Assembly (NCBI GenBank): GCA_934702165.1
Contig: CAKUYG010000089.1
Span: forward strand, 1-8,528
DNA length: 8,528 bases
Origin: an uncultured Bacteroidales bacterium
GTDB taxonomy: Bacteria; Bacteroidota; Bacteroidia; Bacteroidales; UBA932
Direction: 5' to 3'
In this document: one piece after another, positions 7,747 through 8,528 of the stretch
How the letters are laid out: each line of letters starts with the position of its first letter
Position numbering within the stretch: the stretch's first letter is position 1
The notes under the pieces: generated by a model
The model's input: only the letters and a program-made list of their open reading frames with translations
Database searches by the model: none
What the model was told of the DNA's origin: nothing
Program-made: the position numbers and the translations under genes

Positions 7747-8528
7747 ATGAAGTCAATGTCCGGTATCTGCTCAGTATTAATGGTGGTGCGCGTGCTGTCT
7801 GTGGCCTGCATGCTGGTGCCTGTCGCTGGTGTCCTGATCTGGCCTGAAGAAGGCATGGTCCTGGATACGGCCGTCTACTCTATTCTTGCTGCATCGATTC
7901 TTCTTGCCCTTCAGCCTCTTGCTGATGAGGGTTCCGGGACATGGCTTGTGTTTTCCGGGTTGATCCTGTCCGTGGAAGCCGTATTTTTCATCCTCGATTT
8001 CTCCCCGTCCTTTTATGTCTCGCTCTGCCTCATGCTGGTGCTCCTATATGACTTCCTCAGGTTTCTCGAGCATTGTTCGGTGATGCGCAATCTGTTCAAG
8101 CCGCAGTCGGTGTGGAGTGCGATAGAGTCGCATTCGAGGCTGCTGCTGTCTGTTGCCGTCTTTGTCGTAGTCCTTCCGATGAGGATTTTGTCTGGACGGC
8201 CGTGGGCGGTTTTGCCGGTGGTGCTGGTTGCAGCAGGACAGTATTCGGCCTTGTTTTACCGGTCGCTGTCAGGCAGGTGTCTCGTCCTGAGCGCCGGCAG
8301 GGAGCGGATTGTCAAGCAGATGATACGCAATGCGGCTGATATGTCGGAAGATGCTGTGAGGGGCGAAGATCCTGCGGAACTTGAAAAGATGCAGAAATTG
8401 TACGGCAGGGTCATGAAGATATTGGAAAACGGGAGGCCGTTCCTTGATCCTGACTATTCACTGCAGGATCTGGCCAATGCCGCCTTTACGAACAAGACGT
8501 ACATATCCAAGACCATCAACACCATGGG
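7747..8528 (+). CDS. Membrane-anchored AraC-family transcriptional regulator (C-terminally cut by window edge)
   Basis: This frame is open from the ATG at 7747 to the right edge, giving 260 residues plus two bases; an in-frame TAG at 7723 limits how far upstream it can start. The first half is hydrophobic, with about six membrane segments (roughly 10-32, 40-58, 65-83, 88-106, 130-148 and 153-171). A charged cytoplasmic linker (about 185-230) follows. At 232-260 the sequence LDPDYSLQDLANAAFTNKTY leads into ISKTIN, which reads as the first helix-turn-helix of an AraC/XylS DNA-binding domain (typically DPxLSLxDLAxxxxxSxxYLSxxIN). The second HTH lies outside the window. Such proteins are plausibly sensors that bind DNA from the membrane. 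Its targets and signal cannot be deduced. It is separated from the leuS operon by a terminator, so it is probably transcribed on its own. Confidence 0.8.
   Translation, partial: MKSMSGICSVLMVVRVLSVACMLVPVAGVLIWPEEGMVLDTAVYSILAASILLALQPLADEGSGTWLVFSGLILSVEAVFFILDFSPSFYVSLCLMLVLLYDFLRFLEHCSVMRNLFKPQSVWSAIESHSRLLLSVAVFVVVLPMRILSGRPWAVLPVVLVAAGQYSALFYRSLSGRCLVLSAGRERIVKQMIRNAADMSEDAVRGEDPAELEKMQKLYGRVMKILENGRPFLDPDYSLQDLANAAFTNKTYISKTINTM

Noticed and set aside
8073..8339. Plus-strand open frame of 88 codons near the right edge
   Set aside because: It lies in another frame inside the AraC-type regulator, whose own frame gives coherent membrane helices and an HTH.

Overview
The window looks like chromosomal DNA from a Bacteroidetes bacterium, most likely order Bacteroidales. 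The leucyl-tRNA synthetase has sequence features I associate with Bacteroides-type enzymes, promoter-like TAnnTTTG boxes sit just upstream of genes that lack clear Shine-Dalgarno sites, and the envelope proteins carry SPOR and TonB C-terminal domains typical of the phylum. Genus cannot be settled from this sequence alone; moderate GC would fit Rikenellaceae/Alistipes-like or related gut lineages (inference).

Layout. Bases 1-25 are the 3' tail of a 5S rRNA, followed by a strong intrinsic terminator (28-75), so the window starts at the end of an rRNA operon. Convergent to it is a minus-strand CapA-family periplasmic metallophosphatase-like protein (74-1156). A 51-bp divergent promoter region (1157-1207) then launches a tightly packed plus-strand operon: SPOR-domain lipoprotein (1208-1726), M28-fold protein with a C-terminal TonB domain (1723-3051, 4-bp overlap), leuS (3056-5791), and two tandem YitT-family membrane proteins (5792-6721 and 6725-7669). 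An intrinsic terminator at 7692-7724 closes it. A membrane-anchored AraC-type regulator begins at 7747 and runs off the right edge.

How the parts relate. The operon joins two envelope proteins, one translation enzyme and two paralogous membrane proteins. Gaps are 0-4 bp or overlaps, so co-expression is likely, but no single pathway links all five. The most notable item is the M28-fold protein. Nearly every zinc ligand and the catalytic glutamate expected of the family are replaced, while the fold and the TonB domain look intact, which suggests a pseudo-peptidase adapted to a binding or structural role at the envelope, next to a peptidoglycan-binding-type SPOR lipoprotein. The rest is mostly ordinary core-genome content; I see no mobile element, CRISPR array or defence system.
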